A DNA stretch of 64,000 nt, taken from Nevskia sp. (GTDB taxonomy: Bacteria; Pseudomonadota; Gammaproteobacteria; Nevskiales; Nevskiaceae). Under the pieces are notes generated by a model. It searched no databases. It was not told the DNA's origin and saw only the letters and a list, made by a program, of their open reading frames with translations. A program made the translations under genes and the position numbers. The stretch is taken from assembly GCA_023229645.1 (NCBI GenBank), contig JALNYU010000006.1, positions 141,621 to 205,620 of the forward strand, read 5' to 3'. Positions 53,138 through 61,719 of the stretch are shown in pieces. The first letter of the stretch is position 1. Every line of letters begins with the position of its first letter.

Positions 53138-53164
53138 TTAGCACTCTCCCCTGAAGGCTGCTAA
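53138..53164. promoter_or_regulatory. CIRCE operator (HrcA) upstream of groESL
   Basis: TTAGCACTC-N9-GGCTGCTAA, differing from the CIRCE consensus (TTAGCACTC-N9-GAGTGCTAA) at two positions in one arm. It lies 87 bases upstream of groES and directly downstream of a promoter, the expected place for HrcA repression. hrcA is not in the window. Confidence 0.85.
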
Positions 53165-53192
53165 TTCTTGCGGGCGATGCCCCAGGTTTCAA
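53164..53192 (-). promoter_or_regulatory. Promoter of groESL
   Basis: On the minus strand TTGAAA-N17-AAGAAT, with the CIRCE operator starting at the -10 box. The CCTTGAAAC stretch also resembles a sigma-32 -35 box, so heat-shock sigma factor use is possible. Confidence 0.6.
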
Positions 53193-53566
53193 GGGGTATC
53201 GCGAAATATTCATTTTCAAAGGTCTATACCGGTATTTAACTTTTAACCGGTTACAGATTGTTCCGCAGATGTAAAGGCGCGGAAGAACAACCGCCGTTCG
53301 CCGCCCAACGCGGGGCGTGTCAGCCAGTGGCAGCGGGCATGCCGTCGCCTCCGGTGCTTAACCCATTTTGGGGGCGCACACGGGAAATACCAGCAGTCGG
53401 TGCAGCATTTAGGGTATTCCGCCCGCAAGCGGCTATTTAATGTCCGCGCCAGCTGAATTGAGCAGCGGCATTAACGACAACACTGCCCATGCACGGCACT
53501 TACCACTGCCGTGCATGGGTCGAAACTTCCCGCAAATGAGTTGGCGGGATCGTTTGCAAGCGGCAA
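53193..53566. other. Gap between groESL promoter and ABC permease end, with 13-bp hairpin
   Basis: No gene that I can support. A perfect 13-bp inverted repeat (CCCATGCACGGCA/TGCCGTGCATGGG, 8-base loop) lies at 53486-53519, 48 bases after the permease stop, and may mark the end of the exporter operon transcript. No U-run follows. Confidence 0.55.
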
Positions 53567-54781
53567 TCACACCGAACGCGTCGCCATGGCCGGCGGTACG
53601 CGCGCCGCGCGCCGCGCGGGGCCGAGCACGGCAAGCTGGCCGAGCGCCCAAAGGCAGAGGCAGCCAACCGGCACGTAGTACCAGGGCATGCTGGCGGCTT
53701 GGTAATTCTTGATCAGCCAGGCATTAAAGCCGTAGGCCAGCATCGCCCCGACCACGAGGCCGAGCGTTGTAATCAGGAAATTTTCGGTCAGGAAGTAGCG
53801 CAGGATCGAGCCCCGAGTGGCGCCGAGCGCACGCCGGGTACCAATCTGCTTGGTTCGTTGCGTCACCCAAAAGCTGGCCATGCCGACAATGCCGAGCGCG
53901 GTAATCGTCAGCAGCGAGAGAATAACGATGACGAGGATCGTCGCCATTGCACGGTCTTCGGCGTAGCTTTCGGCGCGTACCCGCTGCAGGCTGCGCGCTT
54001 CGCGGACGATACGGCTGGGGTTGATCTCGCCGAGTTTGGCCTCTACCTGCTTCATTAAGGCGTCACGACTACCCGGCTGGGCACGAATTAAATAGCGCGA
54101 AGCATTATTGCCGATCAGATATTGCGGCACTAAGGTCGAAAATTCGGCAACGCGCTTGGAGTGCGCCCACGGCGCTTGCAGCTGTTCAACCACACCGATA
54201 ACGGTGTTCGCCGGCTGTAGTTGGTCGAGATAAAACTGTTTTCCGATCGGATCCTCGCCGGGGAAAAGCTTTTCCGCGAGCGGCTTGGAAATGATGACGC
54301 CGGGCGGCCAACCTTGAACGTTACGATCACGTTCGCTGAATTCATCAGCGCGGAAGTTGCGGCCAGCCACGAGCTTGGCGCCCAGCGTATTCAAGCCGTG
54401 TTCGTCAACAAAATAAATCGCAGTCGGTGCGGTCGAGGTTTTTTGCTCCTGCGTCAGTGCAATTCCCTCGCTCCAGCCGCCGTTGCTGAGCGGCACGGTG
54501 TTGATCACCGTCGCATCGACCACGCCCGGTAGCGTGCGCAGCGCGGCAAGATCCTCCGCGATGCTGGCGCGGTGATCGAAATTGGCGCCGAAACCAATAC
54601 TCGACAGCGAAAACGTATCCGCTTCGTTCATCCCGCTGGGGCGCTGCATTAATGCCAGCCGCTCGCTGATGATAAATAGACTGTTACAAACGATTGCGAG
54701 CGTCAGCGCAATCTGCAAACCGATCAACACCAGCGATATTTTGCTGCGCATCAACGCTGAAACAATAGGGCGAATTTCCAT
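53567..54781 (-). CDS. MacB-type ABC permease 2 (FtsX family)
   Basis: The 404-residue permease has an N-terminal helix (about residues 17-40), a large periplasmic MacB-type domain and three C-terminal helices forming the FtsX domain (about 275-395, with GTRRALGATRGSILRYFLTEN). Start at 54781 because a GGAG site lies at the right distance; the ATG at 54793 has none. It differs from the permease encoded just upstream, so the transporter is probably a heterodimer. Last gene of the exporter operon. Confidence 0.88.
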   Translation of the reverse strand: MEIRPIVSALMRSKISLVLIGLQIALTLAIVCNSLFIISERLALMQRPSGMNEADTFSLSSIGFGANFDHRASIAEDLAALRTLPGVVDATVINTVPLSNGGWSEGIALTQEQKTSTAPTAIYFVDEHGLNTLGAKLVAGRNFRADEFSERDRNVQGWPPGVIISKPLAEKLFPGEDPIGKQFYLDQLQPANTVIGVVEQLQAPWAHSKRVAEFSTLVPQYLIGNNASRYLIRAQPGSRDALMKQVEAKLGEINPSRIVREARSLQRVRAESYAEDRAMATILVIVILSLLTITALGIVGMASFWVTQRTKQIGTRRALGATRGSILRYFLTENFLITTLGLVVGAMLAYGFNAWLIKNYQAASMPWYYVPVGCLCLWALGQLAVLGPARRAARVPPAMATRSV

Positions 54782-54799
54782 AATTGGCTCCAAAAACCA

Positions 54800-56110
54800 T
54801 TATTGCGTTTTGAGTTGCGCGGCCGGCTGCACATGGCAGGCGCGCCAGGTCGGGAAGAGGCCGGCGAGAATCGCAGCGAGTACCGATAGGCCGATGGTTA
54901 TCAGCACCATTTGCCAATCGAGCTCGGCGACGTTTTTGAAATCTTCGTACAGCGCGCGGACGCCAAATAAGCCGCCCCAGGTCAGCACCAAGCCCACTAG
55001 CCCGCCGCTGATACCGACAACGCCGGCCTCGATCAAGTGCTGCATAAAGAGCTGGCCTCGGCTCGCGCCCAGCGCCCGCCGTAAGCCGATTTCAGCGGAT
55101 TTACGGGTGAATTTTGCGAGCAACAAACCTACGGTATTGACCAAACACACGAGCAGGAATGCGAACGCGAGCCCGACTTGAATCTCGACATCACGCGACA
55201 CCACCTTTTGATCTTCCAGCCACTGGTTGACATCCGGCAGCTTGGTTTTCAGCGGCCGTTCAAAGCGGCCTAGCTTCTTCTGCTCGCCAACGTACGCATC
55301 GAGAAACGATTTGTATTCGGCCAAGCGGGCAGAGGAATCCAGCTGCGTCCAGTATTGAATCCAAATACATTCGGAACGTAAGTACCCTTCCCAACCCGGC
55401 TCAGCGTTCTTGTAACAATTATTGTTTCCGGCCGAGCCCATTTGCAGGCCAATCGCTGTCGTGAACGGGATATAGAAACTTTCCGGCTCGCTCAGCGGGC
55501 CATTCGAGACATCGTAATACTTGATACGCGGCTGCCAGCGGTTGAGCACACCGGTAACGGTATATTCGACGCCATCGAGCTTGACACGTTTGCCGGTTGA
55601 GTCAGCACCGCCGAATAGTTTTTCGTTCGTTTCCTGCGTCAATACCGTAACCCGCGCTTGCTGACTATCCTGTGCGTGGTCCCAGGCGCCGCCGTATTTG
55701 AACGGCGGTTCGAACATCGCGAAGAAGTCGCTGCCGGTGGCGCGGCCGAGCGCGAGGAATGGTTTCACTTCCGGATTTTCCGGTTGCACCGGCATTGCGA
55801 CCTTGTACATCGCGGCCTGCTTATCGGCTTTGCTGGATGCCATCAGCGCCGCGGCGTCGAGATACGTCAGCTGATCCGGCAGCGATCCGCTATCGCGATC
55901 ATAGGCTTCGTTAACGTCCCAGTTATCGAGCTGAACGTAGTGCAATTTGCTGCTCTTCCACGGAATGGGATCGCTGCCCATGAGATGAAAGACCGTTAGC
56001 GAGGTCATGCTGGCCGCGATGCCGAGCGCGATGCCGAAGACCATTAACGCGGTCAACACCGGATGCCGACGCAGGCTGCGCAGGCCGAGGTTTAAGTAAT
56101 AGCCGAACAT
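54800..56110 (-). CDS. MacB-type ABC permease 1 (FtsX family)
   Basis: The 436-residue permease starts MFGYYLNLGLRSLRRHPVLT, has a first membrane helix, a large periplasmic domain (about residues 50-310) and an FtsX domain at the end with GLRRALGASRGQLFMQHLIE. An upstream reading to 56206 overlaps the ATPase gene and is rejected. It follows the ATPase by 7 bases and precedes permease 2 by 18 bases. Confidence 0.88.
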   Translation of the reverse strand: MFGYYLNLGLRSLRRHPVLTALMVFGIALGIAASMTSLTVFHLMGSDPIPWKSSKLHYVQLDNWDVNEAYDRDSGSLPDQLTYLDAAALMASSKADKQAAMYKVAMPVQPENPEVKPFLALGRATGSDFFAMFEPPFKYGGAWDHAQDSQQARVTVLTQETNEKLFGGADSTGKRVKLDGVEYTVTGVLNRWQPRIKYYDVSNGPLSEPESFYIPFTTAIGLQMGSAGNNNCYKNAEPGWEGYLRSECIWIQYWTQLDSSARLAEYKSFLDAYVGEQKKLGRFERPLKTKLPDVNQWLEDQKVVSRDVEIQVGLAFAFLLVCLVNTVGLLLAKFTRKSAEIGLRRALGASRGQLFMQHLIEAGVVGISGGLVGLVLTWGGLFGVRALYEDFKNVAELDWQMVLITIGLSVLAAILAGLFPTWRACHVQPAAQLKTQ

Positions 56111-56117
56111 GGCGCGC

Positions 56118-56849
56118 TCAAGCCTGCGCCGCATGCTGTGCCGACGGCACGACGACACCGAGGCCGCGCATTCGCGGTTCAGCGGCGATATCGACCACTT
56201 GGCCATCGATCACATGAACGTTGCGCTGGGCGCGTGCTGCGAGTTCCGGATCATGGGTCACCATGATGATCGTCGCGCCTTCACGATGCAGGTTTTCAAG
56301 CAGCTCCATAACGCCGCGCGCCATCTGTGTGTCGAGGTTTCCAGTTGGTTCGTCGGCCAGCAAAATGCGCGGACTGCCGGCCAAGGCTCGGGCGATTGCA
56401 ACACGCTGTTGCTGACCCCCCGAGAGTTCGGACGGATAGTGCTTCACCCGCGCCGACAAACCAACGCGGCCAAGCGCTTCTTCAATACGCCGCTTGCGCT
56501 CGGCCGCACCGAAGCCGCGGTAACGCAGCGGCACATCAACGTTATCGAACAGGTTTAGATCGGGGATCAGATTGAAGCCTTGGAAGATGAAGCCGATTTT
56601 CTCGTTGCGCAGCTTAGAGCGGGCATCGTCGTTCATCCCGCGGACACTGACGCCATCGAGTAGAAACTCGCCGCCGGTGAACTCTTCAAGCAAACCGGCG
56701 ATGTTTAAAAACGTGGTTTTACCGGAGCCAGAGGGGCCGGTAACGGCGACAAACTCACCTTCTCTGACGTGAATCGAAAAGTCCCGCAACGCGTGTGTTT
56801 CGATCAAGTGTGTGCGGTAGACCTTCGATAAATGGTTCATTTTCAGCAT
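56118..56849 (-). CDS. MacB/LolD-type ABC ATPase
   Basis: A 243-residue ABC ATPase with Walker A GPSGSGKTTFLN, signature LSGGQQQRVAIARAL and Walker B ILLADEPTGNLD, the form found in MacB and LolD. It powers the two FtsX-type permeases encoded next to it. Such systems use ATP for mechanotransmission rather than classical transport and export peptides, antibiotics or lipoproteins. Cargo unknown. Confidence 0.92.
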   Translation of the reverse strand: MLKMNHLSKVYRTHLIETHALRDFSIHVREGEFVAVTGPSGSGKTTFLNIAGLLEEFTGGEFLLDGVSVRGMNDDARSKLRNEKIGFIFQGFNLIPDLNLFDNVDVPLRYRGFGAAERKRRIEEALGRVGLSARVKHYPSELSGGQQQRVAIARALAGSPRILLADEPTGNLDTQMARGVMELLENLHREGATIIMVTHDPELAARAQRNVHVIDGQVVDIAAEPRMRGLGVVVPSAQHAAQA

Positions 56850-56887
56850 GGCGTTTTCCTCGGCTTGTTCCTGTGGCAGGGCGCGGA

Positions 56888-58156
56888 TTAGTGGACGACG
56901 ACGCGTTCGGCGCCGTTAAAATCATCAGTGCCGGAGATCACAACGCGATCGCCGACGGCGAGACCCGAGCGGATCTCGACGGTGTTGAGGCTGGTGGCGC
57001 CGACCTCGATCGGCACCCGTTCGGCGAACTCGCCGCGAATCACGTAAGCGACGCGGCCGGCACCGGTATCGAGGAACGGGCCGCGTTGCACCGTCAGCAC
57101 GTCTTTCTTCTCTTCAAGCAAAACCCGGGCGGATAAACGCTGGTTTTGACGTAAGCCTTCCGGCTGCGCTTCGGCGAAGCGAACGCGTGCCGCAACTTGG
57201 CCTTCGACCACTTCCGGCGATACCGAGCTGACTTCGCCCGGCCAGGTTTTACCGCCGCCGGTAATTTGCGCCGGCATGCCGACGGCGAGGTCGCGGGCGA
57301 AGCTTTCCGGCACTTTCATTTCGACTTGTAACGCACTTAAGTCCACGACGGTGAGTAGCGGCGCATCGCGGGCAACGTTGGTACGTTCGGCAACCAGCAA
57401 TTGGCCGACCTGACCCGAGACCGGCGCCCGCAGCGCAAGCGCGGCAACTTGCCGCTGCAGATCACCGACCAGCAGCTGCTGGCGATCGCGCGCCAGCTTT
57501 TTGGTCTGCACGTCGTAGCGAATCTGCTCCGGCTCCAGGCTGAGTTCGGTGCGCGCGTGGGCAAGCGCCAACTCGGCCTTGGTCAACGCGTCTTCATTAC
57601 GCAGCACCTGTAACTCTGCGTAGGCGCCGTACTCAAATGCCTTGCGGCTACGTTCTAGCTCGCGCGCAGCGGTTTTACGTTCCAACTCGGCCCGGTCGAA
57701 GCTTTCTTGCACGGTGATTTGCTGGCGCCGGGCATCGAGTTGCGCGCGTCCGAAGTCGATCTCCAACGCGGCGAGCGTCGCCTGCTCTTGCGCCAATTGG
57801 TTGTTCAGCTCGGGGCTTTCAAGTACCGCCAACACCTGATCCTTTTCGACAGCGTCGCCAGCATGAATCTTCAGCACTACGGTGCCGGCGGCGGGGGCGT
57901 ATAGCGTCGGGCTGACGGCGGCGACAACGCGACCTTCGGCGCCAATATCGCGGCTGAAATCGCCACGTTGCACCGTCGCCACGCTCAGCCGGCTCAGGCT
58001 GACCGAACTGCCGGCCACGAGCACGCGGCGCACGCTCGGTGCCAACAACACAATCAATAATAGGAGGCCAACGCCGCCGGCGATCAGCGGTAGGCGGCGG
58101 CGCCACAGGGGCGCTGCTTCGATGGCGCGGTCTTGCGCGGTGGTTTCGCGAAACAT
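56888..58156 (-). CDS. HlyD/MacA-type periplasmic adaptor
   Basis: A 422-residue adaptor with one N-terminal membrane anchor (about residues 20-42), then a split lipoyl/beta-barrel region around a long coiled coil (about 100-220, rich in Glu, Arg and Leu), as in MacA and HlyD-type proteins. It joins the inner-membrane ABC parts to an outer-membrane channel; no TolC-like gene adjoins. Start at 58156 has a GGAGAC site; the upstream frame to 58201 overlaps nothing but has no site. Confidence 0.88.
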   Translation of the reverse strand: MFRETTAQDRAIEAAPLWRRRLPLIAGGVGLLLLIVLLAPSVRRVLVAGSSVSLSRLSVATVQRGDFSRDIGAEGRVVAAVSPTLYAPAAGTVVLKIHAGDAVEKDQVLAVLESPELNNQLAQEQATLAALEIDFGRAQLDARRQQITVQESFDRAELERKTAARELERSRKAFEYGAYAELQVLRNEDALTKAELALAHARTELSLEPEQIRYDVQTKKLARDRQQLLVGDLQRQVAALALRAPVSGQVGQLLVAERTNVARDAPLLTVVDLSALQVEMKVPESFARDLAVGMPAQITGGGKTWPGEVSSVSPEVVEGQVAARVRFAEAQPEGLRQNQRLSARVLLEEKKDVLTVQRGPFLDTGAGRVAYVIRGEFAERVPIEVGATSLNTVEIRSGLAVGDRVVISGTDDFNGAERVVVH

Positions 58157-58197
58157 GGGTTTAGTCTCCGGCTTAGGCGATGGTCGACGACGTCGAC

Positions 58198-58638
58198 TCA
58201 AACCCAGATCAGACGAGCGGCGCGCGCGCGGCGGCGCAACGGCAGGCGAATATTGGCGGGCGCGGACGGCCGAGCCGTCAGTTGTGGTGCTCGCGCTGGA
58301 TTTGGCAGTGCTGGCGCCGCGTCAGCGGCGGCTGTGTCCGCAGGAACATGGGCACTCGCGTTTGTGATAGCCAGATCAAGCGCGACCCCGCTAGCCGCAG
58401 CAGCGGCGACACCGGCTTCGAACTGAGCGCGCGCCGCGCGCAGCAGCGGGCCGAAGCGGGCTTCGGCATCGGGGTAAGCGTTTAGCGCGCGCTCGGCGCG
58501 CTGCAAATCTTGATAAGCCTGGGCAAGGCGTGCAGCTGCGGCACCTTGGGCGGCGGTCGCCGCGGTGGCCGGCAGCGCGGTGATCGCGATAACTGAGAGC
58601 AACACTGCAGTAAGACGTTTCAAATGGTTGCGGTACAT
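58198..58638 (-). CDS. Small exported Ala-rich protein, first gene of the exporter operon
   Basis: A 146-residue protein with a signal peptide (residues 1-29, cut near ATAAQ), a helical Ala/Arg-rich region and a basic Pro/Arg-rich C-terminus. I do not recognise it. Its start has only a GGGGGA site at 58648 about 10 bases upstream. Position next to the sigma-54-like promoter and ahead of the adaptor makes it the first gene of the operon. It could be a cargo, a periplasmic helper or a regulator of the exporter. Confidence 0.65.
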   Translation of the reverse strand: MYRNHLKRLTAVLLSVIAITALPATAATAAQGAAAARLAQAYQDLQRAERALNAYPDAEARFGPLLRAARAQFEAGVAAAAASGVALDLAITNASAHVPADTAAADAAPALPNPARAPQLTARPSAPANIRLPLRRRARAARLIWV

Positions 58639-58671
58639 GGTGAATCCCCCTTGCGTTCTGGGGTATTCAGC

Positions 58672-58686
58672 GCAATCCGCATACCA
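58672..58686 (-). promoter_or_regulatory. Sigma-54 (RpoN)-type promoter for the exporter operon
   Basis: On the minus strand TGGTATGCGGATTGC matches the -24/-12 pattern TGGCACG-N4-TTGC with invariant GG and GC separated by ten bases. The transcript would start near 58660, about 20 bases before the first ATG (58638). Confidence 0.65.
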
Positions 58687-58749
58687 TTTTTAAAGTCTAT
58701 TTATCTATTTGAATTTAAATAAATAATATAAATTATTCGATGCGCTTTG

Positions 58750-58798
58750 AGTGTCCGCGGACAGTGTCCGGACAACCGGACGCCGGACCGCGGACACT
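58750..58798. promoter_or_regulatory. Palindromic upstream activating sequences
   Basis: Two perfect palindromes lie close together: TGTCCGCGGACA at 58752-58763 and TGTCCGGACA at 58765-58774. A third, half-conserved site (CCGCGGACA) ends at 58796, and the outer arms form an 11-bp inverted repeat (AGTGTCCGCGG / CCGCGGACACT). They lie about 90-140 bases upstream of the sigma-54-like promoter, with an AT-rich stretch between (58690-58740), the usual place for enhancer-binding protein sites. Confidence 0.65.
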
Positions 58799-58838
58799 GA
58801 GCCGCTATTTCAAGCCGATTCTTGGCAAGGGCTGCCGG

Positions 58839-59651
58839 CTACTGACCGTTGACATTGCTGAGCCAGGCTGTGCCTTCAAACCACTTCGTATAAAGCGCAT
58901 CGTAGGTCCCGTCGTTCTTGACTTGATAGAGGAAATTTTCCAACCAATTCAAAAAGTCGGGATCCCCTTTGCGCACCGCCCAGCCCAGCGGCTCGTGCGT
59001 GAACGGTTCTTTCAAATGCACCAGCGCGTCTTTGTATTGGCCTGAATAAATTGCGTTGAACGGTAAGTCGTAAACAAACGCGTCGGCGCGGCCGTTGCGG
59101 ACTTCCAGCACCGCATCGGCTTCGGTTTCAAACGCTTTCAGCCGCGCTTTCGGCAAATAACGCCGGGCTGCGATGTCGCCGGTGGTGCCGAGTTTGGTCA
59201 CCACGCTGTATTCAGGCGTGTTCAGATCTTTATAACTTTTAACTTTGTCGGCGATTTTTTTGTTGATCAGTACCGTTTGGCCGATCGTGATGTACGGCAC
59301 CGCGAAATTCACCTGTAGATTGCGCTCCGGCGTAACCGTCATGCCGGACATCAGGATGTCGAATTTATCAGTGAGCAACGCCGGGATGATGCCGTCCCAC
59401 TGGGTGTTGATAAAGGTTACTTTTACGCCCATGTAACGGGCCATTAAGCGTGCGAGATCAACGTCAAAGCCGATGATGTCACCTTTTTTATCGCGCATTT
59501 CAAACGGCAGATAACCGGCTTCCAGGCCAACGCGCAGCTCGCCGCGCTTCAAAATTTGGTTCAGCGCTGATTTTTCCCACAACGCCTGATCCGCCGCCTG
59601 CGCGGCAAAGGCGAGCAAAAAGCTGCTGAACGCGAGTATGACTTTGCGCAT
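58839..59651 (-). CDS. Amino-acid-type ABC substrate-binding protein (family 3), orphan
   Basis: The 270-residue periplasmic binding protein has a signal peptide (cut near AQAAD) and the SBP_bac_3 fold with GELRVGLEAGYLPFEM, GFDVDLARLMA and FDILMSGMTVTPER. It resembles proteins that bind polar amino acids. No permease or ATPase gene adjoins it; the partners must be elsewhere, or it may signal instead. The UAS region of the exporter operon lies 40 bases after the stop. Confidence 0.86.
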   Translation of the reverse strand: MRKVILAFSSFLLAFAAQAADQALWEKSALNQILKRGELRVGLEAGYLPFEMRDKKGDIIGFDVDLARLMARYMGVKVTFINTQWDGIIPALLTDKFDILMSGMTVTPERNLQVNFAVPYITIGQTVLINKKIADKVKSYKDLNTPEYSVVTKLGTTGDIAARRYLPKARLKAFETEADAVLEVRNGRADAFVYDLPFNAIYSGQYKDALVHLKEPFTHEPLGWAVRKGDPDFLNWLENFLYQVKNDGTYDALYTKWFEGTAWLSNVNGQ

Positions 59652-59968
59652 TTAAACAATTCCGGTTGAAGATTCGAGAGCTTAGCCTGCTTTGGCCGCG
59701 CCTTTGTAGTCCTGGTGATCGTCATCAAAGTTCGTGCCGCATCGACGGCACGGGACTTGCTGTGCTGCATCGGCGATAATCGCAGTTTAAGCAGCTAAAA
59801 TCCGCGCCCGGCCATTCGCGCATCTAAAGGTGGCGAACCAAGCACCCCGCATTGTGGTCCGAACGCCGATACCCATAACAACTCGCAACGAACGGCCTGG
59901 CACTTTCAGGTTCGTTCAGAACCACAGACTCGGAAGCCTGCTTCCGGCACTGTACAAGGAATACCGAC
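59652..59968. other. Divergent gap between the binding protein and dusA
   Basis: 317 bases without a gene. They should hold the promoters of both flanking genes. A short hairpin (GTGCCG-CATCGA-CGGCAC) lies near 59733-59750. Nothing else stands out. Confidence 0.4.
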
Positions 59969-61015
59969 GTGGCAGACACCAGCAGGACGCTCGATAGCGT
60001 AGCAACTGCACCGCCCTACAACCCTTGGCGCTTTTGCGTTGCGCCGATGCTGGACTGGACCGATCGGCATTGCCGTTACTTTCACCGCCAGCTTTCGCGG
60101 CACGCCCGCCTCTATACCGAAATGGTGACAACCGGGGCGCTCAAGCACGGCAACATTCCGCGCCATCTGCGTTACAACGCGGCGGAACACCCAATCGTCC
60201 TCCAAATCGGCGGCAGCGAACCCGATGCACTGGCGCATGCCGCCGAACTCGGCGCCAAATATGGCTACGACGAACTGAACCTGAACTGCGGCTGCCCTTC
60301 TGATCGCGTGCAAGACGGCGGCTTTGGCGCCTGCCTGATGATGGGCCCAGCGCAAGTTGCGGGTGGCGTGCGGGCGATGCAGAAAGCCAGCGGCCTGCCG
60401 GTAACGGTGAAGTGCCGGATCGGCGTTGATTACAGCGAGGACTACACCTTCCTGCGCGATTTTGTCGCGCCGATTGCTGAGACCGGCTGCACCACCTTCA
60501 TCGTCCACGCACGAAAGGCTTGGCTGTCGGGCTTGTCGCCGAAAGAAAACCGCGAAATTCCGCCGCTGCGGTACGACACCGTCTACCGCCTGAAACAGGA
60601 TTTCCCGCAGCTGACGATTGTCATCAACGGCGGCATTCATAGCATTGAGGAATGCCAGACGCACCTGCGTCACGTCGATGGGGTAATGCTCGGCCGTGAA
60701 ATTTACGAAAACCCGTATCGCTTGGCCGAAGTGGATGCGCTGCTATTCGGCGACAGCACAGAAGCGCCAACGCGCGCGGATATTGTGCTGGCGATGCGCG
60801 ACTACATCGAAAGCGAACTCGCGGCCGGCAATACCTTGCACTCCATCACTCGCCATATGCTCGGACTGTACCGCAACCAGCCCGGCGGCCGCATGTTCCG
60901 CCGCATTCTGTGCGAACAAGAGCCGGGGCGCGATAATGATTGGGAAACCGTCGAAGCGGCGCTGACAGAAGTCGAGCGCGCCAGCATCACGATCCCAAAC
61001 AAAGCCGTCGCCTGA
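59969..61015 (+). CDS. dusA: tRNA-dihydrouridine(20/20a) synthase
   Basis: The 348-residue flavin enzyme reduces U20/U20a of tRNA. Hallmarks are APMLDWTDRHCRYFHR, the motif NCGCPSDRVQ, and FGACLM with the catalytic Cys, plus QLTIVINGGI in the TIM barrel. The GTG start has an AGGA site. It is divergent from the binding protein gene and followed by a cyclophilin gene after 30 bases. Confidence 0.95.
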   Translation: MADTSRTLDSVATAPPYNPWRFCVAPMLDWTDRHCRYFHRQLSRHARLYTEMVTTGALKHGNIPRHLRYNAAEHPIVLQIGGSEPDALAHAAELGAKYGYDELNLNCGCPSDRVQDGGFGACLMMGPAQVAGGVRAMQKASGLPVTVKCRIGVDYSEDYTFLRDFVAPIAETGCTTFIVHARKAWLSGLSPKENREIPPLRYDTVYRLKQDFPQLTIVINGGIHSIEECQTHLRHVDGVMLGREIYENPYRLAEVDALLFGDSTEAPTRADIVLAMRDYIESELAAGNTLHSITRHMLGLYRNQPGGRMFRRILCEQEPGRDNDWETVEAALTEVERASITIPNKAVA

Positions 61016-61045
61016 AGCGATCCCTAAAGTGATCTAGGAGCCCGA

Positions 61046-61669
61046 ATGAAAATGTCTCATCTGCCCCGCCTATTGATGTCCCTGCTGTTGGCCGTCGCCG
61101 CTGGTACCGCAACCGCGGCAAAGCCAGCGTCTGATCTTCATCCGCAGGTGTTACTGAAAACCAGCCTCGGCGATATCACCGTTGAACTGGACGCCGAACA
61201 CGCGCCGCTTAGCGTCGCAAACTTCCTCGTCTATGTGAAAGAAGGTCATTACGACGGTACGATCTTTCACCGGGTGATTCCCGGTTTTGTCGCTCAGGGC
61301 GGCGGCTACGATGCAAAGTACGTCGAGCGGCCAACGCGCGGCCCGATCAAACTTGAATCCGGCAACGGCCTATCGAACGCCCACGGCACGCTGGCGATGG
61401 CGCGGGAAGGCGCACCAAACACGGCGACTGCGCAATTCTTTTTCAATCTCGTCGACAACACACGTCTGGATGGCCCTGCCGGCGACAAACAACCGCAAAC
61501 GGGCTATGCAGTGTTCGGCAAGGTCGTCGCCGGGATGGACGTCATGGACCACATGGCCGAACAAGCTACCGGCCGCGGCGGCCCGTTCCCGAGCGACGTG
61601 CCACAAACCAGCATCGTGCTGCTGAAGGCGAAACTACTGCCGCGCGCAAAGGCAGGCGCTTCATCCTGA
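61046..61669 (+). CDS. Periplasmic peptidyl-prolyl isomerase (cyclophilin)
   Basis: The 207-residue cyclophilin has a signal peptide (residues 1-25, cut near ATAAK), then the domain with FHRVIPGFVAQGGG and TATAQFFFNLVDN, which contain active-site residues. It catalyses proline isomerisation in the periplasm. The AGGAG site fits the first ATG. It resembles PpiA. Confidence 0.93.
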   Translation: MKMSHLPRLLMSLLLAVAAGTATAAKPASDLHPQVLLKTSLGDITVELDAEHAPLSVANFLVYVKEGHYDGTIFHRVIPGFVAQGGGYDAKYVERPTRGPIKLESGNGLSNAHGTLAMAREGAPNTATAQFFFNLVDNTRLDGPAGDKQPQTGYAVFGKVVAGMDVMDHMAEQATGRGGPFPSDVPQTSIVLLKAKLLPRAKAGASS

Positions 61670-61680
61670 TCGGTCCCCCC

Positions 61681-61701
61681 CGCTAGACGCCCAGCGCCTA
61701 G
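61681..61701. repeat. Degenerate TAGGCGC-type repeat
   Basis: CGCTAGACGCCCAGCGCCTAG, a degenerate inverted form of the 7-bp unit seen at 31415-31440, in the gap between the cyclophilin and lpxH. Confidence 0.45.
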
Positions 61702-61719
61702 TTTGTGATAGATCCGACG

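Noticed and set aside
53440..53712. 90-codon open frame on the plus strand near the exporter operon end
   Set aside because: It runs through the 13-bp hairpin and into the antisense of the permease; Arg/Ala-rich shadow composition.
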